DNA from: Lachnospiraceae bacterium
Lineage (GTDB): Bacteria; Bacillota; Clostridia; Lachnospirales; Lachnospiraceae
Length of the DNA stretch: 39,442 nucleotides
Direction: 5' to 3'
Assembly (NCBI GenBank): GCA_024405115.1
Contig: JAKSPD010000016.1
Location: 1-39,442 of the forward strand
The notes under the pieces were generated by a model, which had not been told where the DNA came from, did not search any database, and worked only from the letters and a program-made list of their open reading frames with translations. Within the stretch, counting starts at the first letter, position 1; each line of letters opens with the position of its first letter. The translations under genes and the position numbers were made by a program. Shown here in pieces: positions 39,389-39,442 of this stretch.

Positions 39389-39442
39389 GTGAACAACTCA
39401 CCGCCTACGCTACGCTTAGAGGCGGGAGCTTCGAAGAGCCTT
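39389..39442 (-). mobile_element. Partial IS200/IS605-like end (right end with subterminal hairpin)
   Basis: Read on the minus strand toward malQ, the sequence has GAAGCTCCCGCCT, a CCGCCT/AGGCGG hairpin with AGCGTAGCGT in the loop, and then GTGAGTTGTTCAC ending at 39389. This pattern resembles, from memory, the 3' end found after tnpB genes in Firmicute IS200/IS605 elements, where the transcript forms the scaffold of the omega RNA. The rest of the element, with any tnpA/tnpB, lies beyond the window. The ATG of malQ is 15 bp from the boundary. Confidence 0.6.

Overview
The window looks like a chromosomal segment of an anaerobic Firmicute, most likely a member of the Lachnospiraceae (Clostridia). 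The reasons are strong AGGAGG-type ribosome binding sites, dense operons with overlapping starts and stops, intermediate G+C by eye, a desulfoferrodoxin, a separate FolD/FchA pair, and DUF4230-, YczE- and YwaF-type proteins. I see no rRNA, tRNA, CRISPR-Cas, prophage or plasmid functions.

Layout, left to right. 0.2-1.2 kb (minus): desulfoferrodoxin and a QueD-fold protein lacking its catalytic residues. 1.3-3.3 kb (plus): a membrane-anchored HTH protein, a CPBP intramembrane protease and a small protein. 3.4-7.9 kb (minus): DUF4230, AlkD-like DNA glycosylase, a gutted membrane-protein gene, a YtcJ-like amidohydrolase and a CapA-like protein. 8.2-10.3 kb (plus): a large secreted carbohydrate-binding lipoprotein. 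10.7-13.8 kb (minus): sigma factor, membrane protein, ABC ATPase and a permease interrupted by an amber codon. 13.9-14.1 kb: hairpin repeat array 1. 14.2-17.3 kb (minus): ornithine-cyclodeaminase family enzyme, MBL hydrolase, histidine phosphatase and a deleted YfcC-type transporter relic. 17.4-22.2 kb: GNAT, prolyl-tRNA editing protein, lipoprotein, M81 peptidase and GDPD. 22.3-22.6 kb: hairpin array 2. 22.7-29.9 kb (minus): fructokinase, D-lyxose/D-mannose isomerase, FolD, FchA, a TrkA-N/RyR membrane protein with an amber codon, a RarD-like permease, cytidine deaminase and a threonine-aldolase-like lyase. 30.0-34.2 kb (plus): two MATE exporters and a NagA-like deacetylase. 34.3-39.4 kb (minus): a DUF4428 protein, then the overlapping run malQ, PHP phosphatase, YwaF, a small ORF and YczE. 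At 39.39 kb an IS200/IS605-like end begins and runs off the window.

How the genes fit together. Mannose or lyxose could be isomerised and phosphorylated (isomerase plus fructokinase), next to a one-carbon pair in which FolD has lost its cyclohydrolase residues and FchA probably supplies that step. MalQ and NagA-like enzymes fit glycogen/maltodextrin and amino-sugar use. The sigma-membrane protein-ABC cassette looks like a self-contained stress or export module.

The most notable theme is gene decay by deletion and by G:C to A:T transition. Two genes keep a good RBS and start codon but have lost their interiors. Two otherwise intact genes carry an in-frame TAG where CAG would fit. One gene seems to begin at ATA. 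The two TAGTGGGACA/TGTCCCACTA hairpin arrays and the possible omega-RNA end abutting malQ are the best candidates for undescribed or mechanistically interesting biology.
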